From: Alistipes sp.
Lineage (GTDB): Bacteria; Bacteroidota; Bacteroidia; Bacteroidales; Rikenellaceae
Direction of reading: 5' to 3'
Assembly (NCBI GenBank): GCA_017654125.1
Contig: JAFNYX010000094.1
Coordinates: 1-35,606, forward strand
Length of the DNA stretch: 35,606 bases
Under the pieces are notes generated by a model. That model saw only the letters and a list, made by a program, of their open reading frames with translations. It was not told the origin of the DNA and did not search any database. Below, one piece after another: positions 17,012 to 26,068 of the stretch. Made by a program: the position numbers and the translations under genes. Within the stretch, counting starts at the first letter, position 1. Each line of letters begins with the position of its first letter.

Positions 17012-18736
17012 ATGAAAAGAGTTTTCGCTTTGCTTACACTTGCGCTCGTAACACTCTCGGGCGCGTGGAGCGCAACAGCACAAAGCACGTTTGTTTCGCA
17101 GTTGAAGGCCACACCCGCAAAGGGTGCCAACATATACGGAGTTGTCGAGTGCGACGGTACGCCTATGGCCGGCGTACAGGTATCGGACGGCTACGAGATT
17201 GTTGTGACCGACAAAAACGGAGTCTATCAAATCACCTCCGCGAAGCGCAATGGTAACGTATTCATCACCCTCCCGTCGGGCTACGAGCCAATGACCGAAG
17301 GCACGGATGTCGTTCCGCAATTCTGGGCCGAACTCTCGTCTGATACCGCCACCGCCGAGCGTCACGACTTCCGCCTCACGAAGGTCGAAAACGACCGCCA
17401 TGTGATTGTTGCCGTTACGGATATTCACCTCGCAAACCGCATGAACGACGTCTGCACGTTCAGTGAGTCATTCATCCCGTCGCTTCGTGCCGAAATCGAG
17501 CAGTATCGCGCGCAGGGCATTCCTGTATATACAATAAGTATGGGCGACAACAGTTTCGACCTCTATTGGTACGACCACCTCTACGACATCGGCGACTTCC
17601 GCCGTACGCTCGCCGAGGCAGGCTACCCGACGATGTTCTTCAACGCAATGGGTAACCACGACAACGACGGCGCAACACCTTGCAACGCCGATACAGACTT
17701 CAACGCTGCGACCAAGTATCGTAAGGCGTTCGGTCCGACCTACTACTCGTTCAACCTCGGCAAGATTCACTACGTAATCCTCGACAACATCATCTACCAC
17801 AACGAGCCGAAGGAAAACGCCAAACCCGGCAAAAACATCGCCGGCGCACGCAACCACTCGCAGGCACTCACCCGCGAGCAGCTCGATTGGTTGGCAAAGG
17901 ATTTAGCAACGGTCGATAAGGCAACACCGGTTGTATTCGGCGTTCACAGCCCGATTATCCGCTATGCCAACTATATGGACGGCGCAATCACGGTACGTCT
18001 GCCGGAGGAGCAGAAACAGGAGTTTCTCTCTCTACTCAAAGATTTCGAGAAGGTACATATCCTCTCGGGTCACACCCACCGCAACCGCTGCTGCTACGGC
18101 TATCGCGACGCAGAGCAACCACTGCTTGCCAACATCATCGACCATACGGTATCTGCCGCATCGGGCACACGTTGGCATACGTCGGCCTTCGGAGGACCAC
18201 AGATTGCCGTTACGGGCGACCCTGCCGGCTGCAAAATCTTCCCGATTGACGGCACCGACATCAAGTGGTATTTCAAGGCAACCGAGTATCCGGCCGACAA
18301 GCAATTCTTCGCCTTCGACATGAACGAAGTACGCCGCTACTTCCGCGAGAATGGCGAGATACGCGTACTGCTCGACCATAACCCGAAACGCACCGACTAC
18401 GGCGCATTGGAGACAGATAATGCCGTAATGATTCACGTATGGGATTGGGCGACGGATTGGAAAATCTCGGTTAAGGAGAACGGTCGCGAGTTAGACGTTA
18501 CGCGCAAGAAGGCAGAGAGCCCGCTCTATATGATTACATACGAAGTTCCGAAGCGTCTGTGGATGTTCGACCTAGGCTCGAAGAGCAGTCGCAAGCAGTC
18601 GAAACACCCACACATGTTCCACGTTACAACGTCGGCTCCGGATTCGACGCTCGAAATCACGGTTACCGACTCGTTCGGCAACGTATATACCGAGACGATG
18701 ATTCGTCCGAAGACGTTCCACAAGTTTATGAAGTAA
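17012..18736 (+). CDS. Exported calcineurin-like metallophosphoesterase, tandem copy 2 of 3
   Basis: This 574-residue paralogue of the preceding gene has a signal peptide ending near ATAQS (about residue 25), the same MetallophosN-core-MetallophosC architecture, and a complete set of metal ligands: DIH after VAVT, GDNSFD, GNHDND, GVHSP and GHTHRNR. It is most like copy 1, sharing the C-terminal block ending in TDSFGNVYTE, where a stretch of about 30 bp is identical in DNA between the two. It differs from copy 1 in the substrate-side loops (YHNEPKENAKPGKN, IIRYANYMDG). It begins 32 bp after copy 1 and ends 21 bp before copy 3. Confidence 0.9.
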   Translation: MKRVFALLTLALVTLSGAWSATAQSTFVSQLKATPAKGANIYGVVECDGTPMAGVQVSDGYEIVVTDKNGVYQITSAKRNGNVFITLPSGYEPMTEGTDVVPQFWAELSSDTATAERHDFRLTKVENDRHVIVAVTDIHLANRMNDVCTFSESFIPSLRAEIEQYRAQGIPVYTISMGDNSFDLYWYDHLYDIGDFRRTLAEAGYPTMFFNAMGNHDNDGATPCNADTDFNAATKYRKAFGPTYYSFNLGKIHYVILDNIIYHNEPKENAKPGKNIAGARNHSQALTREQLDWLAKDLATVDKATPVVFGVHSPIIRYANYMDGAITVRLPEEQKQEFLSLLKDFEKVHILSGHTHRNRCCYGYRDAEQPLLANIIDHTVSAASGTRWHTSAFGGPQIAVTGDPAGCKIFPIDGTDIKWYFKATEYPADKQFFAFDMNEVRRYFRENGEIRVLLDHNPKRTDYGALETDNAVMIHVWDWATDWKISVKENGRELDVTRKKAESPLYMITYEVPKRLWMFDLGSKSSRKQSKHPHMFHVTTSAPDSTLEITVTDSFGNVYTETMIRPKTFHKFMK

Positions 18737-18757
18737 ATCTAAAATCAATTGATAGTT

Positions 18758-20509
18758 ATGAAAAAGAGTTTTATTGGCATACTGCTCGCAGTTGTGATGC
18801 TCACCACGGCGTGGAGCGCATCGGCACAGAGCGCGTTCCACTCCTCGCTGCCGGCCAAGGCAAAGAAGGGTGCAAACATATACGGTGTAGTTGAGTGCGA
18901 CGGTACACCCGTAGCAGGTGTTGCCGTATCGGATGGTTACGAAGTTGTAGTGACCGACAAAAAAGGCGTATATCAAATCTCGTCCGAGAAGCGCAACGGC
19001 AATGTGTTCATCACCATCCCGTCGGGTTACGAAGCACCAACCGCAACGGAGGGTTTCGACCCCGTTCCCGAGTTTTGGGCTCACCTGGCAGCAGATGTAG
19101 CGACGGCCGAGCGTCACGACTTCCGTCTTACGAAGGTCGATAACCGCAACCACGTGATGCTCACCATTACGGACATCCATATCTCGAATCAGTTGGGCGA
19201 CCTCGACCAATTCAAGTCGGTCGTTATGCCAAGCATTCGTGCCGAGGTGGAGAAGTATCGCACACAGGGCATTCCGGTATATACGATGTGTTTGGGCGAC
19301 AGCAGCTTCGACCTGTTCTGGTACGACTATATGTTCGACATCGGCGACTTCCGCTCGATGCTCGGCAAGGACCGCTATCCGACCATGCTCTTCCATACGA
19401 TGGGTAACCACGACAACGACGGCGCAACGCCTTGCAACGCCGACACGGACTTCAACGCTACGGCACGCTATCGCGAGGTGTTCGGCCCGACCTATTACTC
19501 GTTCAACATCGGTGGCGTACACTACATCATGCTCGACGACATCCGCTACATCAACCAGTCGAAAGATGGCATGAAGCAGGGTAAGAATATCGTCGGCACG
19601 CGCAACTACGACCACATCGTAACCGAGGAGCAGAAGGAGTGGTTACGTAAGGATTTGGCACTCGTGGCCGACAAATCGACCCCGATTGTTGTAGGTTTTC
19701 ACTGTCCGGTTTACCGATTCATAACCGACAACTCTACAAAGTTGCGCTCCTACTTCCAGAACGAGGAACACAAGCGCGACATGGCTCCGGCACTCGCATT
19801 CTCGGAACTCTTCAAGGAGTTCGACGAGGTACACTACGTATCAGGCCACACCCATAAACTCTACACAACACGCTGCAAACGCGACACCCGATACCCGGTT
19901 TTGGCCAATACCATCGACCACAACGTGGGCGGCATCTGCGGTGCGTGGTGGTTCACCGGCGCACACGGTGGTCTGCACCTTGCTCCGGACGGTGCTCCGG
20001 CAGGTTTCAAGGTGTTCACCATGAACGACAAGAACATCGAGTGGTACTATACGTCGATAAACGACGGCCCGCAGAAGCAGTTCCGCACGTTCGATCTCAA
20101 CGAGGTGAAGCGGTACTACGAAGAGAGTGGCGAAGTGCAGATATTCCTCCAAAACCACGACAAACGTACGCGATTCGACCACTCGGAGCCAAACCACGTG
20201 GCAATCCACGTATGGGATTGGGACCACGATTGGAAAATCTCGGTCAAAGAGAACGGCGTGGAGTTGCCTATCGAACATTATCCGATGGAGAATCCACAAT
20301 ACACCGTTTCGTACTACATTCCAAAGAGCGTATGGCGTCGCGCACTCTTCGTCAAGCGTTATAACGCACCGGAGAAGACCGAGCATATGTTCCACGTGAC
20401 GGCTTCGGCACCAAATACGACACTCGAAATCACGGTTACCGACCCATTTGGTCGCACCTACACCGAGACTATGACGCGTCCGAAGGCTTTCTCGAAAATG
20501 ATGCGCTAA
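18758..20509 (+). CDS. Exported calcineurin-like metallophosphoesterase, tandem copy 3 of 3
   Basis: I choose the ATG at 18758, three codons inside the longest frame, because it gives a standard signal peptide (MKKSFIGILLAVVMLTTAWS, then ASAQ). The roughly 583-residue product has MetallophosN (GANIYGVVECDGTPVAGVAVS), the core ligands DIH, GDSSFD, GNHDND, GFHCP and GHTHKLY, and the C-terminal domain. An insertion absent from copies 1 and 2 (FITDNSTKLRSYFQNEEHKR, then DMAPA) lies between the GFHCP and GHTH motifs, next to the active site, and suggests a different substrate. The ribulokinase gene follows after 43 bp. Confidence 0.9.
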   Translation: MKKSFIGILLAVVMLTTAWSASAQSAFHSSLPAKAKKGANIYGVVECDGTPVAGVAVSDGYEVVVTDKKGVYQISSEKRNGNVFITIPSGYEAPTATEGFDPVPEFWAHLAADVATAERHDFRLTKVDNRNHVMLTITDIHISNQLGDLDQFKSVVMPSIRAEVEKYRTQGIPVYTMCLGDSSFDLFWYDYMFDIGDFRSMLGKDRYPTMLFHTMGNHDNDGATPCNADTDFNATARYREVFGPTYYSFNIGGVHYIMLDDIRYINQSKDGMKQGKNIVGTRNYDHIVTEEQKEWLRKDLALVADKSTPIVVGFHCPVYRFITDNSTKLRSYFQNEEHKRDMAPALAFSELFKEFDEVHYVSGHTHKLYTTRCKRDTRYPVLANTIDHNVGGICGAWWFTGAHGGLHLAPDGAPAGFKVFTMNDKNIEWYYTSINDGPQKQFRTFDLNEVKRYYEESGEVQIFLQNHDKRTRFDHSEPNHVAIHVWDWDHDWKISVKENGVELPIEHYPMENPQYTVSYYIPKSVWRRALFVKRYNAPEKTEHMFHVTASAPNTTLEITVTDPFGRTYTETMTRPKAFSKMMR

Positions 20510-20552
20510 CACCAACACGACAACTATTAACATATACTATACTTTTGTATCT

Positions 20553-22220
20553 ATGAACAAAGATTTTGTAATTGGTCTCGATTACGGTTCGGATTCCGTC
20601 CGTGCTATCCTAGTCAATGCTCACACGGGCGAACAGATTGCCGAAACGGTACACAACTACGTGCGTTGGGCAAAGGGTATGTATTGCGATGCAGGCGAGA
20701 GCCGTTTTCGCCAGCATCCGAACGACTATCTCGAAGGTCTGCACGCTGTTCTGCACGGTATTCTCGACCCTCATCCGGATATTGCGCCACTCGTGCGTGC
20801 TATCTCGGTCGATACGACGGCAAGCACGCCGTGTCTGACGGACGAGCACCTACAACCACTCTCGCTGCGCGAGGAGTTTAAGGACGAGCCGGATGCAATG
20901 TTCGTTCTTTGGAAGGACCATACGGGCGTAGCCGAAGCAGCAGAAATCGAGCGTGCATGCGCCGAGTCGCCCGTAAACTATACGCAGGTATCGGGCTACC
21001 ACTACTCGGCCGAGTGTTTCTGGGCAAAGGTGTTGCATCTGCTGCGCACCAACCCTGCAATCCGCCGCGAGGCACGTTCGGTCATCGAGTGTAGCGACTA
21101 CATCACCGCGACACTCACCGGTACGACCGACCCTGCACAAAACCGCATGGGCCATTGTAACGCCTCGCAGAAGATGTTCTGGTCGGAGGATTGGGGTGGA
21201 TTTCCGCCAGAGGAGTTCTTCGCCGCAATGGACGAGGCTCTTGTTCCGATTCTTCGCACGATGAACGCGGGCAAATACACCTGTGATAAGCCATACGGCA
21301 AGATTTCGGCCGAGTGGGCAGACGAGTTGGGTCTCAGTCGCGAAGTGATTGTCGGTTGCGGCAATGTCGATTCACATCAGGGCGCAATCGGCGCAGGTGT
21401 GGCATACAAGACCGCAATGATAAACCTCGGTACGTCGGGCTGCTGCATGTTCGTCATTCCGCACGAGCAGTTGCAGGGCCGCATCATCGACGGCGTGTTC
21501 GGTCAGGCGGATAGCTGTATCCTGCCGGGATTGGTCGGTTTCGAGGTGGGTCTCTCGGCTTTTGGCGATGCGTACGCATGGCTGCGTCGCACGTTGGCAT
21601 ATCCGACGCTCGAAATTCTCGCCAAGAGCACAAAGGTCGATGCAGCAACACGCGAAGCGTTGGTGGCAGAGATGATGGACAACATCCTCATTCAACTCGG
21701 CGAGGATGCCGCGAAGTTGCCTCACCGCTTGGATGCACCGTTTGCTACCGATTGGTTCAACGGTCGCCGTTCGCCGGAGCCAAATCAGAATCTGTGGGGT
21801 TCGCTCATGGGTCTGCGCCTATCGACCGGTGCACCGGAACTCTATTATGCGATTGTCGAGGCGACGGCCCTCGCAATGAAGACCATCGTCGATCATCTGC
21901 GCGAGCGCGGTATCGATTTCGACTCGTTTATCGGTGTGGGCGGTATCTCGCAGAAGTCGCCTTTCGTAATGCAGATGCTCGCGGACGCCATCGGCAAAGA
22001 TATTCACGTCTCGGAGTGCAAGCAATCGTGCGCACTCGGCTCGGCCATCTGCGCATCGGTCGTAGCAGGTATCTACCCTACAATCGAGGATGCACAACGC
22101 GCGCTGTGTCGTCCGATAATCCGCACCTACTCGCCTGATGCCGAGCATCGAGCACTGCTCGAAAAGCGCCACGCGATGTACCGTGCCGCAGGCGTGTTCA
22201 CCGAATCACTTGTAAAATAA
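20553..22220 (+). CDS. Ribulokinase-type FGGY carbohydrate kinase
   Basis: This cytoplasmic kinase of 555 residues transfers phosphate from ATP to a ketopentose or related polyol. It opens with the phosphate-1 motif GLDYGSDSVRAIL (8-20), has SVDTTASTPC (85-94), the catalytic Asp273 in GCGNVDSHQGAIGAG, the phosphate-2 loop INLGTSGCCMF and an adenosine motif near GVGGISQKSPFVMQM. Length and these motifs fit AraB-type ribulokinase better than xylulokinase or glycerol kinase. No araA or araD is nearby, so arabinose use cannot be claimed and I give no symbol. It follows three exported phosphoesterases and precedes two flavoproteins. Confidence 0.88.
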   Translation: MNKDFVIGLDYGSDSVRAILVNAHTGEQIAETVHNYVRWAKGMYCDAGESRFRQHPNDYLEGLHAVLHGILDPHPDIAPLVRAISVDTTASTPCLTDEHLQPLSLREEFKDEPDAMFVLWKDHTGVAEAAEIERACAESPVNYTQVSGYHYSAECFWAKVLHLLRTNPAIRREARSVIECSDYITATLTGTTDPAQNRMGHCNASQKMFWSEDWGGFPPEEFFAAMDEALVPILRTMNAGKYTCDKPYGKISAEWADELGLSREVIVGCGNVDSHQGAIGAGVAYKTAMINLGTSGCCMFVIPHEQLQGRIIDGVFGQADSCILPGLVGFEVGLSAFGDAYAWLRRTLAYPTLEILAKSTKVDAATREALVAEMMDNILIQLGEDAAKLPHRLDAPFATDWFNGRRSPEPNQNLWGSLMGLRLSTGAPELYYAIVEATALAMKTIVDHLRERGIDFDSFIGVGGISQKSPFVMQMLADAIGKDIHVSECKQSCALGSAICASVVAGIYPTIEDAQRALCRPIIRTYSPDAEHRALLEKRHAMYRAAGVFTESLVK

Positions 22221-22254
22221 GTTTTATCCAAATTTTTCATAAAAACACAAACAA

Positions 22255-23622
22255 ATGAAAACCATTAAAGAATCTGCACGCGAACTGAAAGTGCGTGCCG
22301 AAGTTGATGTGTTGGTTGTTGGCGCAGGCCCTGCCGGACTGATGGCAGCCGAGGCAGCAGCACAAGACAAATCCCTCAAAGTTATGTTGCTCGAACAGCG
22401 TGGCTATTTGGGCGGAAACCTCACAATCGGTCTGCCTATTCTTTCGTTCCTCGGACCGAAGGGCAACCAGGTAATCAAGGGTGGCGCACAGCGACTCATC
22501 GATCGCCTGTGGGCAAAGGGCGCAGCAAGCGAGCACAAGAGATGTGCAAACCACATGTCGCTTACCATTATCGACCCTGACCAGACGAAGAGTACGGCAT
22601 GGGACATTATGGATGATGCAGGTGTCGAGGTATTGCTTTACGTCTTCGTTACCGACACCATCGTCGAGAACGGTCGCGTGAAGGGTGTAATCATCGAGAG
22701 CAAGGCAGGTCGTGAGGTAATCCTCGCAAAGACCATCATCGACTGTACGGGCGATGGCGACGTAGCCTTCCGCGCAGGTGTGGAGTGCACGAAGGGCGAC
22801 GAGAACGGCGGCATGCAGCCACCGACGCTTATGTACCTGATGCGTGGCGTAGAGATGCAGAAGTTGCGCGATGCTATCTGCAACGAGCCGGAGAAGTACG
22901 ACATGGATGTTATGCCACCGGCACAGTTCCGCGAGGGTAAGTTCATCACCGTAGGTCTGCGTGGTTGCATCCTCGAAGCACAGAAGCAGGGCTACAAGGT
23001 TCCCGTAGCGCGCACCATCCTCATTACGGGTTTGAACGACGACGAAATCTGGGTAAACATGACCCGCGTGAACGGTGTCGATTCGACCGATCCGGCAAGC
23101 TACACTCGCGGCGAGCACGACGCACGCCGTCAGATGTACGAGGTGACGGACTACCTGAAAAACTTTGTTCCTGGCTTCGAATCGGCGTGGATTGAGCGTT
23201 CGGCTGCATTTATGGGCATCCGCGAGAGCCGCGTGATTGTCGGTAAGTATGTGATGACCGCAAAGGACATCTTGGAGCAGAAGTCGTTCGACGACGTTAT
23301 CGCTGTTGCAGGTTATCCGGTAGATATTCACCACGCACAGGGTGGCGACTGCACGATGCTCTTCTGCGAGGATGCATACGATATTCCATACCGCGTTTTG
23401 GTGCCGGAGCATATCGAGGGTCTGCTCGTTGCAGGTCGTTGCTCGTCGATGGACCACGAGGCAATGGCCGCAACCCGCGTAATGTCAACCTGTATGGCTC
23501 TGGGCGAGGCAGCAGGTGTGGCTGCTCGCGTAGCACTTGCTGACGGTGTTGCTCCATCGCAGGTAGATGTAAAGAAGGTACAGGATGCGCTCCTCGCAAA
23601 CGGTGCATATCTTGGCGAATAA
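22255..23622 (+). CDS. FAD-dependent oxidoreductase, tandem copy 1 of 2
   Basis: The 455-residue protein has no signal peptide and is probably cytoplasmic. It has the FAD-binding Rossmann motif VVGAGPAGLMAAEAA (GxGxxG at 23-28), a GG motif near YLGGNLTIGLPI, TIIDCTGDGDVAFRAG and a C-terminal FAD segment GLLVAGRCSSMDHEAMAATR. This pattern fits the FAD_oxidored family (PF12831) common in Bacteroidetes carbohydrate loci, whose substrates are mostly not established. It is followed after 33 bp by a close paralogue. I infer oxidation of a sugar or polyol because it sits next to the FGGY kinase; the reaction is not visible in sequence. Confidence 0.87.
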   Translation: MKTIKESARELKVRAEVDVLVVGAGPAGLMAAEAAAQDKSLKVMLLEQRGYLGGNLTIGLPILSFLGPKGNQVIKGGAQRLIDRLWAKGAASEHKRCANHMSLTIIDPDQTKSTAWDIMDDAGVEVLLYVFVTDTIVENGRVKGVIIESKAGREVILAKTIIDCTGDGDVAFRAGVECTKGDENGGMQPPTLMYLMRGVEMQKLRDAICNEPEKYDMDVMPPAQFREGKFITVGLRGCILEAQKQGYKVPVARTILITGLNDDEIWVNMTRVNGVDSTDPASYTRGEHDARRQMYEVTDYLKNFVPGFESAWIERSAAFMGIRESRVIVGKYVMTAKDILEQKSFDDVIAVAGYPVDIHHAQGGDCTMLFCEDAYDIPYRVLVPEHIEGLLVAGRCSSMDHEAMAATRVMSTCMALGEAAGVAARVALADGVAPSQVDVKKVQDALLANGAYLGE

Positions 23623-23655
23623 TAGGTAACTAACGATTAAAAAGAAGCAAAAGAT

Positions 23656-25020
23656 ATGAAGACATATTTGGAACCGGCACGCGAAATTCCGGTACGTGCC
23701 GAAGTGGATGTTCTGGTCGTAGGCGCAGGCCCTGCCGGACTTATGGCTGCCGAAGCGGCTGCAAAGGGTGGCAAAACAAAGGTTATGTTGCTCGAATCGC
23801 GCGGTTTTTTGGGCGGTAACCTTATTCTCGGTCTGCCGATTCTCTCGATGCTCGACGCCGAGGGTAACCAGATTATCAAGGGTGCAACAGGCAAGTTCGT
23901 CGAGCGTCTGCAAAAGCAGGGCAAGGCAACCGGCCACAAGCGTTGTAAACTCCACATCTCGCTGACGATGGTCGATCCCGAGGCGATTAAGACGCTCGCA
24001 TGGGAGATTATGGACGAAGCGGGAGTCGAGGTGTTGATGTACGTAAACGTAGTCGATACGCTGGTCGAGAATGGCAAGGTTACGGGCGTAATCATCGAGA
24101 GCAAGGCGGGTCGTGAGGCAATCCTCGCAAAGACCGTTATCGACTGCTCGGGCGACGGCGACGTAGCATTCCGCGCAGGCGTTGAGTGCACGAAGGGCGA
24201 CGAGCGTGGCCGCATGCAGCCACCGACGCTGATGTTCTCGATGCGCGGTGTGGATATTGCACAGGTGCGCGACAATGTGGTAAATCACTCGGACAAGTAC
24301 GGTATGGACATCATGCCACCGGAGCAGTTCCGCGAGGGTAACTTCACGATGGTCGGCTACCGCGACCAGTTGAGCGAGGCTCGTGAGCGCGGCTTCAACA
24401 TCACCGTTGCTCGTACAATCTTTATGACCGGCTTGAAGGACGACGAGTTGTGGGTAAATATGACCCGCGTATCGGGTGGCGATGCGACCGATCCGGTAAG
24501 CTATACACACGCCGAGCGCGAGTGCCGTCGCCAGATGTACGACGTAGCTCGCTACCTTATCGAGTACATCCCCGGCTTCGAAAATGCGTGGATCGAGACC
24601 GTTCCGCCATTCACCGGCATCCGCGAGACTCGCGTAATCGTCGGCAAGTATGTGATGACGAGCGAGGATTTGCTCGAAGCACGCCGCTTCGACGACGCTA
24701 TCTGCGTAGCAAGCTATCCTATCGACCTTCACCACGAGGAGGGCGGCGACTGTACGCTCATCTACGGCAAGGGTTCGTACGATATCCCATACCGCACGCT
24801 CGTTCCGCAGCACATCGAGGGTCTGCTCGTTGCGGGTCGTTGTTCGTCGATGGATCACGGTGCAATGGCAGCAACACGCGTAATGTCAACCGTTATGGCT
24901 ATGGGTGAGGCAGCAGGTGTTGCAGCTCGCGTAGCATTGGAGGATGGTGTACTGCCGTCGCAGGTTGATGTGAAGCGCGTACAGCAGCAACTCATCGAGA
25001 ACGGTGGTTATTTAAGATAA
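23656..25020 (+). CDS. FAD-dependent oxidoreductase, tandem copy 2 of 2
   Basis: This 454-residue paralogue is collinear with the preceding gene: GAGPAG at the same position (23-28), FLGGNLILGLPI, TVIDCSGDGDVAFRAG, VECTKGDE and GLLVAGRCSSMDHGAMAATR. It has no signal peptide. Long nearly identical DNA blocks, for example around 22690-22850 and 24090-24230, point to a fairly recent duplication or gene conversion. Differences cluster in the middle substrate domain (FSMRGVDIAQVRDNVVNHSDKY against YLMRGVEMQKLRDAICNEPEKY). The two products could form a heterodimer or act on successive substrates; neither is shown. Confidence 0.87.
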   Translation: MKTYLEPAREIPVRAEVDVLVVGAGPAGLMAAEAAAKGGKTKVMLLESRGFLGGNLILGLPILSMLDAEGNQIIKGATGKFVERLQKQGKATGHKRCKLHISLTMVDPEAIKTLAWEIMDEAGVEVLMYVNVVDTLVENGKVTGVIIESKAGREAILAKTVIDCSGDGDVAFRAGVECTKGDERGRMQPPTLMFSMRGVDIAQVRDNVVNHSDKYGMDIMPPEQFREGNFTMVGYRDQLSEARERGFNITVARTIFMTGLKDDELWVNMTRVSGGDATDPVSYTHAERECRRQMYDVARYLIEYIPGFENAWIETVPPFTGIRETRVIVGKYVMTSEDLLEARRFDDAICVASYPIDLHHEEGGDCTLIYGKGSYDIPYRTLVPQHIEGLLVAGRCSSMDHGAMAATRVMSTVMAMGEAAGVAARVALEDGVLPSQVDVKRVQQQLIENGGYLR

Positions 25021-25032
25021 GAGTCCAAGCAG

Positions 25033-25917
25033 ATGAGAGCAATATTTGCACTTCTGCTTACGCTTGTTGCATTTGGTGCGGTCGAGGCAAAACGCCCCTC
25101 CGCACCAGTGCATCGCGTGATGAGTTGCAACATCCGCATCACAGGTCTGCCGGCCGACGAGGTCGATGGTCGCCGATGGGACGACCGCAAGGCTTACATG
25201 ATTGAGGTTATTCGTCGTCAGAAGCCCGACGTTGTGATGATGCAGGAGGTGATTTACGACTCGTACGCCTACTGTCGCGAGCAACTCAAAGAGTACGTGG
25301 CATTCGGTTTCGAAGGCCCGGAGATGGACCCATACACCGAGGGTTACCACCTCATCGGCAAGAATGTAATCTTCTTCCGCCGCGATCGCTACGAAATGGT
25401 CTCGGCCGGAACGTATTGGCTCTCGGACGACCCCGTAATCGGAGGTAGCATCTCGTGGGGCACAAATCGTGCGCGTCACTGCAATTGGGTGCGCGTCAAG
25501 GACAAGCGAACCGGAAAACAGTTGCGACTCATGGATATTCACCTCGACCACAAGGTACAAGAGGCGAAACTCGAACAGGCGCGTCTGGTTGTTCGCGAGG
25601 CGGCACAATACGCCGACACATTCCCACAAATCATCTGCGCCGACTTCAACTCGAAGAAGCACGAGCCACAGGTGCGTCTCTTCATCGATAACGGTTGGCA
25701 CGATGCGTATGACGAGTTGCACGATGGTCGCGAGTTTGGATACACGTGTCACGCGTTTCTCGGACCAAATCGCCCGTCGAAGCCCACACACGGCCGTATA
25801 GATTACATTCTCACGCGCGGCGAGGCACGCGCCCTCTCGTGCGAGATTCTCACCGAGCACCGCAACGGAATGTATCCATCGGACCACTACTTTATGGTGG
25901 CAGAGATTGAGTTATAG
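25033..25917 (+). CDS. Exported endonuclease/exonuclease/phosphatase-fold hydrolase
   Basis: The 294-residue product starts with a signal peptide (MRAIFALLLTLVAFGAVEA) and has the motifs of the DNase I-like phosphoesterase superfamily: MSCNIR (Asn33), MMQEV (Glu72), DIHLDHK, CADFNS, GRIDYIL and the terminal PSDHYFM (Asp284-His285). All expected metal and catalytic residues are present. Exported members include sugar-phosphate and lipid phosphodiesterases as well as nucleases, so the substrate is open. It begins 12 bp after the second flavoprotein and ends the plus-strand run at a bidirectional terminator, which makes it the last gene of the presumed module. Confidence 0.88.
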   Translation: MRAIFALLLTLVAFGAVEAKRPSAPVHRVMSCNIRITGLPADEVDGRRWDDRKAYMIEVIRRQKPDVVMMQEVIYDSYAYCREQLKEYVAFGFEGPEMDPYTEGYHLIGKNVIFFRRDRYEMVSAGTYWLSDDPVIGGSISWGTNRARHCNWVRVKDKRTGKQLRLMDIHLDHKVQEAKLEQARLVVREAAQYADTFPQIICADFNSKKHEPQVRLFIDNGWHDAYDELHDGREFGYTCHAFLGPNRPSKPTHGRIDYILTRGEARALSCEILTEHRNGMYPSDHYFMVAEIEL

Positions 25918-25980
25918 GGAGCGTATATTAAGGACTAATAAGTTGGAGGTGTCCATAAATTCCCTACCCCCCCCTAACAA

Positions 25981-26017
25981 AAAAACGGATTGAGCCACAC
26001 TGACTCAATCCGTTTTT
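25981..26017. terminator. Bidirectional intrinsic terminator between convergent genes
   Basis: Two perfect 14-base arms, AAAAACGGATTGAG (25981-25994) and CTCAATCCGTTTTT (26004-26017), close a 9-nt loop. Each strand ends its stem in a T run, so it can stop both the plus-strand phosphoesterase transcript and the minus-strand ompH transcript. Confidence 0.9.
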
Positions 26018-26068
26018 CGTTTTGCCCTCTCCGCACGAGCGTATCGCTGTACGGCGTGGCACACTAAC

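Noticed and set aside
20540-20547. TACTTTTG as a -7 box before the ribulokinase
   Set aside because: It matches TAnnTTTG but lies 5 bp before the ATG with no -33 element, so it is probably chance.
25967-25974. Run of eight C as a phase-variable tract
   Set aside because: It lies outside any gene or promoter, between a stop codon and a terminator.
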